Origin: Mucilaginibacter sp.
GTDB taxonomy: Bacteria > Bacteroidota > Bacteroidia > Sphingobacteriales > Sphingobacteriaceae
Direction of reading: 5' to 3'
Length of the DNA: 64,000 nt
Assembly: GCF_025359345.1 (NCBI RefSeq)
Contig: NZ_JANYGQ010000009.1
Span: 310,001 to 374,000, forward strand
The translations under genes and the position numbers were made by a program. The notes beneath the pieces are model-generated. The model saw only the letters and a program-made list of their open reading frames with translations. It did not search any database and was not told the origin of the DNA. This document shows positions 1 through 9,007 of the stretch, one piece after another. Position 1 is the first letter of the stretch. Every line of letters starts with the position of its first letter.

Positions 1-317
1 TCAGTATTTATCAAAAATGCAGGACCATGATCGCGGCACCAGGCATCATTGGTTTCAAATTCGAAAAACTCAATTTGTTTTAAATCAACCCCGGCAGCCA
101 ATAATTGCTGCTTGGCAAAAGCGGCCATCTGCTCATCCTTTACGTTGATGCGCACCAACTCACCTTCGCTTATCACCTTGATGAACTCGCAATATCGTGG
201 ATAAATCAAATCTATCTTACCAGGCCACGAAGCCTCCTTGTGTGGCCAGCTAAGCCAGGTGGCGGTGTGTTTGTGCCATTCGGCAGGGAAGTGGAAGTTA
301 TTTTGCTTGGGGGTCAT
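1..317 (-). CDS. aguA: agmatine deiminase, N-terminal part
   Basis: This is the start of a minus-strand gene cut off by the window edge; about 105 residues are visible. The reading begins MTPKQNNFHFPAEW and contains TWLSWPHKEASWPG and WCRDHGP, both typical of the porphyromonas-type peptidylarginine deiminase/agmatine deiminase family. The WCRDHGP segment carries substrate-binding and catalytic acidic residues in that family. The enzyme converts agmatine to N-carbamoylputrescine and ammonia in the cytoplasm. The next gene on the same strand, upstream at 454-1323, encodes the enzyme for the following step, so the two form a putrescine pathway pair, separated by an inverted repeat. The ATG is at 315-317. 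The C-terminal catalytic Cys lies outside the window, so completeness cannot be judged. Confidence 0.85.
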   Translation of the reverse strand, partial: MTPKQNNFHFPAEWHKHTATWLSWPHKEASWPGKIDLIYPRYCEFIKVISEGELVRINVKDEQMAAFAKQQLLAAGVDLKQIEFFEFETNDAWCRDHGPAFLINT

Positions 318-344
318 GGGTGATGATATGTAATTTTATGCGCC

Positions 345-445
345 CGTCATTGCGAGGTACGAAGCAACCTCTACTAAGGACAAGTCGCCAACTTTCATAG
401 TTTGCTCTGTACAGTTTAGAGGTTGCTTCGTACCTCGCAATGACG
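345..445. repeat. REP-like inverted repeat, copy A
   Basis: A perfect 28-bp inverted repeat occupies 345-372 and 418-445, with arms starting CGTCATTGCGAGGTACGAAG and a 45-bp centre. Its arm sequence recurs at 47333-47537, 47661-47749 and 58533-58687, and in modified form at 42990-43105 and 43676-43791. It sits between aguB and aguA and could fold as a long hairpin in a transcript. Confidence 0.85.
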
Positions 446-453
446 CGTGGGTT

Positions 454-1323
454 TTAATCCTCGTCAAGAAACCGTTTTGTGATGGGCTGATAACTGTCAA
501 TCCTCCTGTCTCTCATAAATGGCCAGTGGCTGCGATAGTAATCTGACTTATCCAAATCCAACTCCTTAACCACAACTTCCTCATCATCAGTTGAAGTTTG
601 ATGTATCAGCGCACCAAATGGGTTGGCAAAAAACGAACCGCCCCAAAACTTAACGCCGGCTTCTTCGCCAACACGGTTCACACTTACCACGTGCACGCCG
701 TTTGCTACCGCATGCGAGCGTTGAATGGTTTGCCATGCGTTATATTGCTCAATATTGGTTGCTTCGTCCTGCGTGGTGGCCCAGCCTATGGCTGTTGGGT
801 AAAATAATATTTCGGCGCCCATCATTGCCGTAATACGCGATGCTTCAGGATACCATTGGTCCCAGCAGATCAGTACCCCGATGGTGGCAAACTTGGTTTT
901 AAAAACCTTGTAGCCCAAATCGCCGGGGGTAAAATAAAATTTCTCGTAAAAGCCGGGATCGTCCGGGATATGCATTTTGCGATATTTACCAAGATATGCC
1001 CCGTCGGCATCTAAAACTGCGGTGGTATTATGATAAATGCCTTGTGCGCGTTTTTCAAACAACGAGGCAATAATTACCACGCCAAGTTCTTTAGCCACAG
1101 CAGAAAGCGCATCGCTTGACGGGCCGGGAATGGCCTCGGCCAGTTTAAAATTATCGTAATCTTCTACATCGCAAAAATAAAGCGATGTAAAAAGCTCCTG
1201 CAGGCAAACTATCTGCGCGCCTTTTTGGGCGGCTTCACGCACTTTAACAATAGCTTTATCTAAATTTTCCTGTTTGTTGGCTGTACACGTCATTTGTACA
1301 ATGCCCACGTTTACTTTACTCAT
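454..1323 (-). CDS. aguB: N-carbamoylputrescine amidase
   Basis: The 289-residue protein is a carbon-nitrogen hydrolase (nitrilase superfamily) of full family length. The Glu-Lys-Cys catalytic triad is visible: E43 in CLQELFTSLYF, K116 in GKYRKMHIPDD and C153 in GVLICWDQWYPE. The segment around C153 and the FYEKFYFTPGD loop match N-carbamoylputrescine amidohydrolases rather than general amidases. It releases ammonia and CO2 from N-carbamoylputrescine to give putrescine in the cytoplasm. The adjacent agmatine deiminase gene supplies its substrate. The start is the ATG at 1321-1323 giving MSKVNVGIVQMTC, the expected beginning of the nitrilase fold. Confidence 0.93.
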   Translation of the reverse strand: MSKVNVGIVQMTCTANKQENLDKAIVKVREAAQKGAQIVCLQELFTSLYFCDVEDYDNFKLAEAIPGPSSDALSAVAKELGVVIIASLFEKRAQGIYHNTTAVLDADGAYLGKYRKMHIPDDPGFYEKFYFTPGDLGYKVFKTKFATIGVLICWDQWYPEASRITAMMGAEILFYPTAIGWATTQDEATNIEQYNAWQTIQRSHAVANGVHVVSVNRVGEEAGVKFWGGSFFANPFGALIHQTSTDDEEVVVKELDLDKSDYYRSHWPFMRDRRIDSYQPITKRFLDED

Positions 1324-1432
1324 CCCGCTAAAATTTGCGCAAAAATAAGGAATTTTAGAGATTAGAGGTTAGAGTTTGGTGATTAGATTGTAAAATGAAG
1401 ATTAAGTCTCAAGATAAAAAGGCCGCCTTTAA

Positions 1433-1816
1433 CTAATCTCCAGCCTCTAATCTCTGATCACTAAAAATCAACCCATTCACCGTATCAACCAATTCTTCCA
1501 AACCAAAAGGCTTGGTTATAATGGCGTCACAGCCGCAGGCAAGCAAATCGTCCTTATTCAAGTAGGCCGAGCATATTATTACAGGTATATTGCTTAATTG
1601 TGGATGGGCCTTCACCTCGCGGCAAATCTCATCGCCCCGTGTGCCGCTCATTTTATAATCGAGCATCAACAGGTCGGGCATATGGGCTCGTATATTCTCA
1701 ATAATATTTTCGGTTTCAGAAGTGATGGTTACCTCGAATCGTTCATATGATAGTGCTTCCTTTACAATATCCAGCACGTCCTGGTTATCGTCGAGCATTA
1801 AAATTCGTTTTCGCAT
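1433..1816 (-). CDS. single-domain response regulator (receiver)
   Basis: This 127-residue protein is a CheY-like receiver domain with nothing attached. The acidic pocket D9-D10 is in MLDDNQDV, the phospho-acceptor is D53 in LLMLDYKMSG, the switch serine is in ICSAY near residue 83 and the conserved lysine is K102 in IITKPFG. There is no DNA-binding output, so it probably works by protein contact or within a phosphorelay. No histidine kinase lies next to it. It is separated from aguB by about 110 bp and probably has its own promoter. Confidence 0.9.
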   Translation of the reverse strand: MRKRILMLDDNQDVLDIVKEALSYERFEVTITSETENIIENIRAHMPDLLMLDYKMSGTRGDEICREVKAHPQLSNIPVIICSAYLNKDDLLACGCDAIITKPFGLEELVDTVNGLIFSDQRLEAGD

Positions 1817-1991
1817 AGTTAGTTGGAAGTTTGGTTGGGTATGTTTTTCGGCTATACGTAACAGACTTATAAGTTAGCAATCGGTTTAATTAGTTAGTTA
1901 ATATATAACGGCACCTGCGCACTTTTATTTGATTTTGGCGGCAAATTATGCCCATGAAGTGAATTGGTAACAAAAGCTTACCTTTATCATA

Positions 1992-2141
1992 ATGTACAAA
2001 AACAAGTTGTTATTTTTTGCCGGTGGATTGGTTGTTGGAGCTGCAATAGGCCTGGCAGTTAACAATCTTGCCGTGGGTATGGGGGTCGGAGCAGCGCTTG
2101 GTTTAATATTTGCCCGCCGGATAAGGATGAGGAATAGTTAG
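1992..2141 (+). CDS. small glycine-rich membrane protein
   Basis: A 49-codon ORF starts MYKNKLLFFAGGLVV and ends RRIRMRNS. Nearly all of it is one hydrophobic span rich in Gly and Ala with GxxxG-type spacing (VVGAAIGLAV, VGMGVGAALGL), followed by a basic tail, as in small YtxH or glycine-zipper membrane proteins. It lies alone, divergent from the receiver gene. No strong Shine-Dalgarno sequence is visible, which is usual in Bacteroidota. The gene call rests on composition and topology only; no function can be assigned. Confidence 0.5.
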   Translation: MYKNKLLFFAGGLVVGAAIGLAVNNLAVGMGVGAALGLIFARRIRMRNS

Positions 2142-2146
2142 TCTGA

Positions 2147-2241
2147 AGTCGGGAAAGTCCAAAAGATGGATTTCGGTTCGCGCTTACTTCTCCAACATCA
2201 CTGTTTTTCTTGCGGACTTCCGGACTTTACCGACTTTCCGG
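2147..2241. repeat. iterated-word inverted repeat
   Basis: The left part reads GTCGGGAAAGTCCAAAAGAT at 2149-2168 and the right part at about 2212-2241 is built from CGGACTTCC, GGACTTTACC and GACTTTCCGG words that are its partial reverse complement. The left 20 bases recur exactly at 43629-43648. It precedes the 3' end of the barrel gene and may act as a transcript hairpin. Confidence 0.6.
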
Positions 2242-2248
2242 AATCTCC

Positions 2249-3808
2249 TTAAAAATCATGATAAATAGCCCTGAACGTGCTGCGCAGACCGAACGTTACC
2301 TGTACCGTGTTGCGGCTACCCAGGTCATTGGTTTCCTTTCTTATCAGGCCACCCAGTTCAAAGCGCAGGTTATATTTCGGGTTGATAAGGTATGATGCCG
2401 TTGCTTCGCCAAAATAAAATTTAGTGGGTATACCCTGCCCTACTTTTGTTTCGGTAGTTGATGCCGAAGTTGATGTATAGGTTAACTCGTTGCCATAGTT
2501 TTGTCCTGCCGGGTTGCGGCCATATTGGGCGTAATTAACCTGGCCCATAAAATCAAAATTGCCTATCGAGTAATTCAGTATGCCGATAAACTCCCTGAAA
2601 TTTGCACCAAGCGGGTCGCCCAGCGGTTCGCTGTAATCGGTATAGTTTGTAATTATTTGCGGGCTAGTGTAGGCAAAAGGTTTTACGGTATTGTACTCAA
2701 CCAAATAGTTAAATCCTTTCACGTTAAACAAGTCGGCACCACGTACGCCCAGCTGGTAACCGTCTGTATTGGTGTTATCCATTAGTAACTGCCCGTAAAC
2801 AGCGGTTTTATCAAATATTTTATATTTACCGGTAAACCCCGCCAGCACATTATCCGGTTGAGCCTTTGGCCCTATAGAACTTGCAAAAAATAAGGGGTTA
2901 AATAAATTGGCATCAAACCCGTGCTGGGTACCGTTATCATCGGCTTCCTGCGCTATCACCGCGTTAAATACGCCTAATGACAGCCGGTTATTTACGTTCC
3001 AGTCAAGGTAATGGAAAGCGGCCCATTTACGGCGGTTGCTGCCGTAATTGTCAAAATGCACGGCGTTTATATCGGCCAGGTACGCCCACATTACCATATA
3101 CTGTACTTTGCCAATGTTTGCTGTTAACCGCAATAACGGGTAGTTAGCGGCAAAGTCCGACAGCAGCAGCGACCGGTAGCCATCGCCAATAAAAGTCTTG
3201 TCGGTACCAAGCGTAATGTTTAACTGTTTAATCGGCGTGTACGAAATCACAGCAGTTGCGTACGACCAATCCTGACTGCCCAGCGCAATGCCGTTATAGT
3301 TGCGGTTATAAGCCTGACCTGGGATAAACGCATATTTGTTTACTATATCGTTATAATATCCGGCAAATCTGGCCGAATTTTCAAACGCACTGCTATAAAA
3401 CGACACCTTGCTGCCAATCGTTCCCCCGAGTTGAAAACCGCGGGTGTTCATATAAGTATTGATCTTATCATTAACATCGCGGCCCATCATCAGGTCGGGC
3501 AGGTAGTCGGCATAAAAGGTGTAGTCTTTTGTTTTTACGTCGAAAACGTGTTCGTTAAATATCTTACGCACTATCCATGCTTTGCGGTTGCTGTCAACTC
3601 CGCGGTTCATAATAGCGTTGTAGGTTGGCGCTAATGTGCTGTCGATTAAAAAAGGCTTTAAAGATGTATGAAGTGAACTTTTTACCGAATAAATATCCGA
3701 ATTAAATTTCTGGTCGAGCTGGTAAGAATAAGGCATTAAAACAGACTGCGCTTTGCTTAAATTGATCGAAAAATATGTGATTACAAGCAGTATTATTAGT
3801 TTTTTCAT
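2249..3808 (-). CDS. outer-membrane beta-barrel protein, RemB/Wzi-like
   Basis: The 519-residue protein starts with a signal peptide (MKKLIILLVITYFSINLSKAQ) and then shows alternating aromatic beta-strand patterns to a C-terminal phenylalanine (YHDF), the normal ending of an outer-membrane barrel. The segment IGDGYRSLLLSDFAANYPLL resembles a conserved stretch of the capsule-assembly Wzi/gliding RemB-like family. By family analogy it may take part in surface polysaccharide attachment or cell-surface motility, but no gliding or capsule genes are nearby. It is apparently a single-gene unit. Family placement is from recognition of this motif and should be regarded as moderate. Confidence 0.65.
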   Translation of the reverse strand: MKKLIILLVITYFSINLSKAQSVLMPYSYQLDQKFNSDIYSVKSSLHTSLKPFLIDSTLAPTYNAIMNRGVDSNRKAWIVRKIFNEHVFDVKTKDYTFYADYLPDLMMGRDVNDKINTYMNTRGFQLGGTIGSKVSFYSSAFENSARFAGYYNDIVNKYAFIPGQAYNRNYNGIALGSQDWSYATAVISYTPIKQLNITLGTDKTFIGDGYRSLLLSDFAANYPLLRLTANIGKVQYMVMWAYLADINAVHFDNYGSNRRKWAAFHYLDWNVNNRLSLGVFNAVIAQEADDNGTQHGFDANLFNPLFFASSIGPKAQPDNVLAGFTGKYKIFDKTAVYGQLLMDNTNTDGYQLGVRGADLFNVKGFNYLVEYNTVKPFAYTSPQIITNYTDYSEPLGDPLGANFREFIGILNYSIGNFDFMGQVNYAQYGRNPAGQNYGNELTYTSTSASTTETKVGQGIPTKFYFGEATASYLINPKYNLRFELGGLIRKETNDLGSRNTVQVTFGLRSTFRAIYHDF

Positions 3809-3920
3809 AAGCTGGCAGGCTGGATTTTACACCGCACCAAAATAACTATTAATTGTGATGAAATAAAAATTTGATTTGGTTGGATTTTTAGGGGCGATTA
3901 TAACTAATAGTCGTTGTCTT

Positions 3921-5417
3921 TTATATTTTCTGGTAGTTTAAGCGGCCCAAAGTTGGTTCTTCAAAAGCATCACATTTTTTCAAATACGCTTCCATCGTAT
4001 TCATATCGTCACCGTAAACAGTTGCGCTAAATTCGTAGGCGCGTAACAGCATCCGGATATAAGAAGCCGGTTCTGCTTGTTTGGTTAGCTTTTTTAACGC
4101 CCCCATATAGTCTTCCCTATACACAGTCGGGATAATAATTTTAGATAAGCCTTTCGACGTTAGCTCTGCATTCATCATAACCCGGGCTACCCTTCCGTTA
4201 CCGTCTAAAAAGGGGTGCACCTCGCTAACCATAAACATCATAAAAGCGGCCCGTGCAAAGGAACTTCGCAGAATAGAATATAGTTCAAATCCCTTTTTTA
4301 ACGTGCCGGCCACAAGCTGCCAATCCACAAACTCAGTACTGCCGGCCCTGTTATTTTTATCTTTAAAATTGCCGGGGGCTTTTGACGGCCTTGCACTCAT
4401 TAAAATTGAGTGCCTGTACCTAAGCAAGGTGAGCAATTCGTCAGCCGTTTCGGGCACGCGACTCATCTCCGTTCTGTTCGATACGATTTGATAAGTGCCT
4501 AATATATCATGCGAGTCTTCATCCCGTGAAGGCATGGGGGTGGCTGTCAGGATAATTTCCTTCGCTTCTTCAATTTCAAAAATTGTTCCCTCTATGTAAT
4601 TTGAAAAGTAACTCTCATAAAATGCAAAATTTTGATAAGAGTGGACAGTCTTGTTTTTATCATCAAACTCCGGGTATTCATCTACTGCAAGTTGTTCATA
4701 AAGATGGGCAAACAAATCTATCCGCACAGGGTCATAAGGGAACCCCGAAAGCCTGGCTTTGCTGATCGACGATGAAAGTACAACTTTGCTATTGCTTGAA
4801 AGCAGCGCGGCAACTATTTTGTTTAGTTGCTCAAATTCTTTATTCATACCAAGTTTCCCGGCAATAATCCTCGCCTCGTCCCTTAAAGTATTTAGCCCTT
4901 CTTCCCCCCGTATCCTTATAATAGCGTCCAGCTTATCTTCAACGGCTGTTTTAGATAGTGTTTTTGGCGTATTGTCGGTTTTTCTCGTGGCTTCCAAATT
5001 TTCAAGAAAGGCCCTTGCCTCCTGTGAAACATGCAATTCTTTAAAAAAAAAGGTGTCGCCATCTACCGGGCCATGGCCTTTTTGTAATCGAACGATGAGA
5101 CCTGGCAATACCAGGGTTTTGGTATATTTATAGGTGACAAAAATTTCTCCGGATGAAGATGGCTTAAATTCAAGTGCACTGCGGTGGCTTAACAATGCCC
5201 CGGGGAATAGATGGGCAAGTATTTTGTACCAGTTTCTTTTTATGATTATTTCAGGTTCATCAAGTAGGTTCGAAGTATAAATCCGCGGCGCAATTTTTCT
5301 AATTTTGCCGGCCTTTTCCAGCCTGCTTATTTGCTGGGAACGCGCTTTATCAGAGCTGCCAAAAATAGTTTCATCTATTTGCGGATGTAGATTTTTTTCT
5401 ATTAACTGTTTTGACAT
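3921..5417 (-). CDS. wHTH (AbiEi-like) - Fic domain fusion protein
   Basis: This 498-residue protein joins two modules. Residues about 1-150 resemble the winged-helix N-terminus of AbiEi-type regulators (SRLEKAGKIRKIAPRIYTS and ALLSHRSALEF). Residues about 265-440 are a Fic domain: H401 begins HPFLDGNGRVAR, matching the active-site motif HPFx[D/E]GNGRxxR with catalytic His401. An SNYIEG segment at 272-277 matches the (S/T)xxxE(G/N) inhibitory motif, so the enzyme would be intramolecularly autoinhibited. Family knowledge makes it a probable AMP-transferase acting on an unknown target. The ATG at 5415-5417 is preceded by four spaced repeats, with a fifth inside codons 5-11; these are candidate operators for its own winged helix. 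No separate toxin or antitoxin gene adjoins it. Confidence 0.85.
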   Translation of the reverse strand: MSKQLIEKNLHPQIDETIFGSSDKARSQQISRLEKAGKIRKIAPRIYTSNLLDEPEIIIKRNWYKILAHLFPGALLSHRSALEFKPSSSGEIFVTYKYTKTLVLPGLIVRLQKGHGPVDGDTFFFKELHVSQEARAFLENLEATRKTDNTPKTLSKTAVEDKLDAIIRIRGEEGLNTLRDEARIIAGKLGMNKEFEQLNKIVAALLSSNSKVVLSSSISKARLSGFPYDPVRIDLFAHLYEQLAVDEYPEFDDKNKTVHSYQNFAFYESYFSNYIEGTIFEIEEAKEIILTATPMPSRDEDSHDILGTYQIVSNRTEMSRVPETADELLTLLRYRHSILMSARPSKAPGNFKDKNNRAGSTEFVDWQLVAGTLKKGFELYSILRSSFARAAFMMFMVSEVHPFLDGNGRVARVMMNAELTSKGLSKIIIPTVYREDYMGALKKLTKQAEPASYIRMLLRAYEFSATVYGDDMNTMEAYLKKCDAFEEPTLGRLNYQKI

Positions 5418-5539
5418 ATGCTAATTTGTAGATTTTTTTCTATTAAAACAAATAAAATGTAGATTTTTTTAGATTAAGCCAAGCGAAATGTAGAATTTTT
5501 TAGATTAAAAACCCACTCATGTAGATTTTTTTTGTACTA
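5386..5539. promoter_or_regulatory. iteron-like array at the Fic gene start
   Basis: Five copies of TGTAGATTTTTT followed by an A/T-rich ATTA-type end start at 5386, 5427, 5458, 5489 and 5520. Start-to-start distances are 41, 31, 31 and 31 bp, close to four and then three helical turns, so all copies lie on about the same DNA face. Four copies lie upstream of the ATG and one lies within codons 5-11 of the gene. Autorepression by the encoded winged-helix domain is the simplest explanation but is inferred. Confidence 0.75.
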
Positions 5540-5840
5540 AAACAGGAGCGACGAGATAAAAACCAGCCCAGTTTATATCAAAGGACATCTCTCTCTATAT
5601 ACTTCCAGACTTTATCGGCTCTACCAACTTCCAGTCTTTACTGTCTTTTCCGACTTTACTGTCTTTCGGCCTTTACTGACTTTCCAGACTTCGGACTTCC
5701 CCACTTTTTTACCATATTTGCAGCTTTTAAAGCGATGCAGCCCTTTAATGTGTTAAAAGATGTTAAGCTGAAGCTATTTTAGTGAAAAAAGTGTTAAAAA
5801 ACCTGATATTTACCCTGCAATAAACCATTATTTGTAATCC
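5540..5840. other. gene-free region between Fic gene and GT117 gene
   Basis: The stretch 5600-5702 consists of iterated words such as GACTTTAC, GACTTTCC and TTCCAGTC, the same vocabulary as the repeats at 2147-2241, 42925-42960, 43870-43888 and 51087-51131. After it comes an A/T-rich leader for the gene at 5841. The near-consensus CATATTTG at 5715-5722 could be a -7 element, but I could not find a convincing -33 partner. Confidence 0.45.
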
Positions 5841-8800
5841 ATGCAATACAATAAAATAAATAATCTTTTAGGCTGGCTTTGTTTCGTCATAGCTTCAATC
5901 ACCTACATTTTAACGCTCGAACCATCGGTAAGCTTTTGGGATTGCGGCGAGTTCATTTCCTGCGCGTACCGTTTGCAGGTTGCTCACCAGCCCGGTTACC
6001 CTTTGTTTGCCATGCTTGGTAAAGTATTTTCGCTGTTATCATTCGGCAATAATGCAAAGGTGCCTTATTTTACAAATATGGGCTCGGCCATTGCCAGTGG
6101 CGCAACTATTATGTTCCTGTTTTGGAGCATAACCGCCATCGCCAAAAAAATGCTGGCCCCTAAGCCGGGCGAAGCTGATGACCAAAGCCGCACTATACTT
6201 ATTATGGGTGCCGGTTTAGTTGGTGCACTTGCCTTCACTTATACCGATACGTTTTGGTTTTCGGCTGTCGAAACCATCGTGTTTGCGCTTTCAATGCTTT
6301 GTACCGCTGTTGTTTTTTGGGCAATATTAAAATGGGACGCCCATGCCGACGAGCCCGGTGCCGATAAATGGCTGGTATTTATCGCCTATGTAATAGGCCT
6401 TTCAATAGGTATCCACCTGCTTAACCTGCTCACCATACCGGCAATTGCCATGGTTTATTACTTCCGCCGCGGCCGTAATGTTAACGTAGGTGGTGCAATT
6501 GGCACTTTTTTAATAGGTGTTCTGATACTTGTTTTTGTACAATACGGCATACGTGGCTATACCATTAAAATAGCTGCCTATTTCGACCTTTTCTTTGTAA
6601 ACAATTTAGGCCTTGGCTTCTGGAGCGGCGCTATGGTTTGGTTCCTGATAATTGTGGGCATATTGGTTGCTGGTATTATGTACAGCATCCGCAATAAAAA
6701 GCCATTAATGAACCTGGCGTTCTTGTGCGTTTCCTTTGTTTATTTAGGTTACGGCTCATTTGCCTATATCCCCATCAGAGCTGCCGCAGGCACCAATTTG
6801 GATAACTCGCACCCCGATAATGCCTTTATTTTGTATGGATACTTAAACCGTATCCAGTATGGCGAAAACCCTTTACTGTTTGGTCAGTATTTTGACGCCA
6901 AACCCAAAGTCGATGAAAATGGCAGCCCGATTCAAAATGAAGGCAGTACTATTTACCGTAAAGGCAAAACCAAATATGAAGATGCTGGCAAGAGAACAAC
7001 TTACCAGTATGACCATACCACCTTTTTACCGCGTATGTACAGCAGCGACGGCCAGGACCCGCAGTTTTACCGCCAATGGTTACAAATGGACGAAAACGCC
7101 GCACCTACTTTTAGCGACAATATAAAATGGATGGTTAGTTGGCAAATGTACCAGATGTACTGGCGGTACTTTTTATGGAACTTTGTTGGCCGTTACAACG
7201 ATTTGGATGGGCAACAAAGCATGGTAGGGGTTGATGGAAACTGGACCAGCGGGATTCTTGATGGCGGCAAACATTTACCAAAATCGGTAGTTGGTGGGCC
7301 AAAAATACCGGGCCAGGGTATTCAACTGGGTACAACTTATACACCGCTTTATGCTTTACCATTAATAATTGGATTATTAGGAGCTGCTTACCATTTTCAG
7401 CGTAAAAAACGCGATGCATTGGTAGTACTGCTGCTTTTCTTCTTTACCGGCCTGGCTATTGTATTATATGTTAACCAGCCCAGTATACAGCCGCGCGAGC
7501 GTGATTACTCGTACGTCGGCTCTTTCTACGCCTTTGCCATTTGGATTGGCCTTGGGGTGGTGGCATTAGCCGAGCTTATCCGCTTAAAAGCAAACGCTAA
7601 AACTGCTGCAGTGGTGGCCACGGGTGTTTGCCTGCTGGCAGCCCCGGTAGTTATGGCAAAACAGGAATGGAAAGCCCATGACCGCTCAACCAAAATGACG
7701 CCGCATGATATGGCCTATAATTACCTGATATCGTGCCCTAAAAATGCCATATTATTTACTTATGGCGATAATGATACGTACTCACTATGGTACGATCAGG
7801 AAGTGGAAGGCATACGCCCTGATGTGCGTATTGTTAACCTCAGCCTGTTTACCGGCGACTGGTACATACACCAGATGCAGGGTAAAATGAACGAATCGGA
7901 GCCATTGCCGATAACTATGCCTTACGATAAATACAAAGAAGGTGTGCGCGACGTTATTTATTTTGATGATAAAAAAATAGCCGACCCGGTAGAAGTTAAA
8001 GAAGTATTTGATTTCATATCGTCAGACAACCGGGCCGCACAGGTGCAGTTTCAGCCGGGTGGCAGCTACGAGAATTACCTGCCTACAAAAAACTTTAAAA
8101 TCACCATTAACCCTGATGATGTTTTAAAGAACAATGTAATAACGCCTGAGCAAAAGGATAAACTGGCTACAGTTATGCAATGGAAATATACATCGAACTA
8201 TGTAACCAAAGAAAACCTGGCCATGTTGGATATATTGGCACATAATAACTGGAAAAGGCCTATTTGCTTTACTACTACCATTGGTAACGAAAACCTGATT
8301 GGTTTGCAGCAGTACTTATATAAAGAAGGTTTTACCTATCGTTTGTTACCGCTTAGACCGGATACCAGTACCCGCGACCAGTTAGGCAAAATCAATAGCC
8401 TGGTGATGTATGAAAACATCATGACCAAGTTTAAATTTGGCAACTTTAAAACAGCTAAATATTTAGACCACGAGTCGACCACCATGTTTTACCCGGTTAT
8501 GGTTACGACGTTCCTTGACCTGGCCGACGGCCTTGTTAAAGACGGTCACCCTGACTTAGCCCTAAAAGCTCTGCATAAATTTGACGACGTAATGCCGGAT
8601 ATGACCCCTGGCATTGAAGTTGCCAACCGCAAAATATTCATGGCTCAAACCAGTTATAACCTGCACGATAATGTTTTGGGTAATAAACTGATGACCAGTG
8701 TAAACGACTACCTTATCGATCAGCTTGATTATAACTATTACCTGATGAAAGATAACTCCGGCGCATTTGATATACGTACGGTACAATACGGCGTGTCGTT

Positions 8801-8927
8801 CCTTAATGCGATGGTTGAATTCACAGGCAATAGCCACCAAACGCAGTTAACCAAGAAATTTAATGACGAGCTAAAGGACTATACCAACAAATTTGGCGGA
8901 GTGTTGCAAAGGCAGCCACAACAATAA
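5841..8927 (+). CDS. DUF2723 membrane protein, GT117-type glycosyltransferase
   Basis: The 1028-residue protein has about ten hydrophobic spans in residues 1-600 followed by a long soluble C-terminal part. The N-terminus contains SFWDCGEFISCAYRLQVAHQ with D34 and E37, the signature of the DUF2723 (TMEM260-like) family, placed in the GT-C superfold. Family members are thought to be protein O-mannosyltransferases using lipid-linked sugar at the cytoplasmic membrane, consistent with the general O-glycosylation system of Bacteroidota. The length is normal for the family and no break is seen. It is monocistronic, ending at a strong terminator at 8951-8979. Confidence 0.85.
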   Translation: MQYNKINNLLGWLCFVIASITYILTLEPSVSFWDCGEFISCAYRLQVAHQPGYPLFAMLGKVFSLLSFGNNAKVPYFTNMGSAIASGATIMFLFWSITAIAKKMLAPKPGEADDQSRTILIMGAGLVGALAFTYTDTFWFSAVETIVFALSMLCTAVVFWAILKWDAHADEPGADKWLVFIAYVIGLSIGIHLLNLLTIPAIAMVYYFRRGRNVNVGGAIGTFLIGVLILVFVQYGIRGYTIKIAAYFDLFFVNNLGLGFWSGAMVWFLIIVGILVAGIMYSIRNKKPLMNLAFLCVSFVYLGYGSFAYIPIRAAAGTNLDNSHPDNAFILYGYLNRIQYGENPLLFGQYFDAKPKVDENGSPIQNEGSTIYRKGKTKYEDAGKRTTYQYDHTTFLPRMYSSDGQDPQFYRQWLQMDENAAPTFSDNIKWMVSWQMYQMYWRYFLWNFVGRYNDLDGQQSMVGVDGNWTSGILDGGKHLPKSVVGGPKIPGQGIQLGTTYTPLYALPLIIGLLGAAYHFQRKKRDALVVLLLFFFTGLAIVLYVNQPSIQPRERDYSYVGSFYAFAIWIGLGVVALAELIRLKANAKTAAVVATGVCLLAAPVVMAKQEWKAHDRSTKMTPHDMAYNYLISCPKNAILFTYGDNDTYSLWYDQEVEGIRPDVRIVNLSLFTGDWYIHQMQGKMNESEPLPITMPYDKYKEGVRDVIYFDDKKIADPVEVKEVFDFISSDNRAAQVQFQPGGSYENYLPTKNFKITINPDDVLKNNVITPEQKDKLATVMQWKYTSNYVTKENLAMLDILAHNNWKRPICFTTTIGNENLIGLQQYLYKEGFTYRLLPLRPDTSTRDQLGKINSLVMYENIMTKFKFGNFKTAKYLDHESTTMFYPVMVTTFLDLADGLVKDGHPDLALKALHKFDDVMPDMTPGIEVANRKIFMAQTSYNLHDNVLGNKLMTSVNDYLIDQLDYNYYLMKDNSGAFDIRTVQYGVSFLNAMVEFTGNSHQTQLTKKFNDELKDYTNKFGGVLQRQPQQ

Positions 8928-8950
8928 ATATTGTTACACCGAAAAGCTAA

Positions 8951-8979
8951 ACGGCCCTGCGAAAACAGGGCCGTTTTTT
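8951..8979 (+). terminator. Rho-independent terminator
   Basis: ACGGCCCTG at 8951-8959 pairs perfectly with CAGGGCCGT at 8966-8974 across a six-base loop and is followed by a T run to 8979. It lies 23 bp after the stop codon of the DUF2723 gene. Confidence 0.92.
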
Positions 8980-9007
8980 ATTTATCTTGCCGGCATACAA
9001 ACACGGC

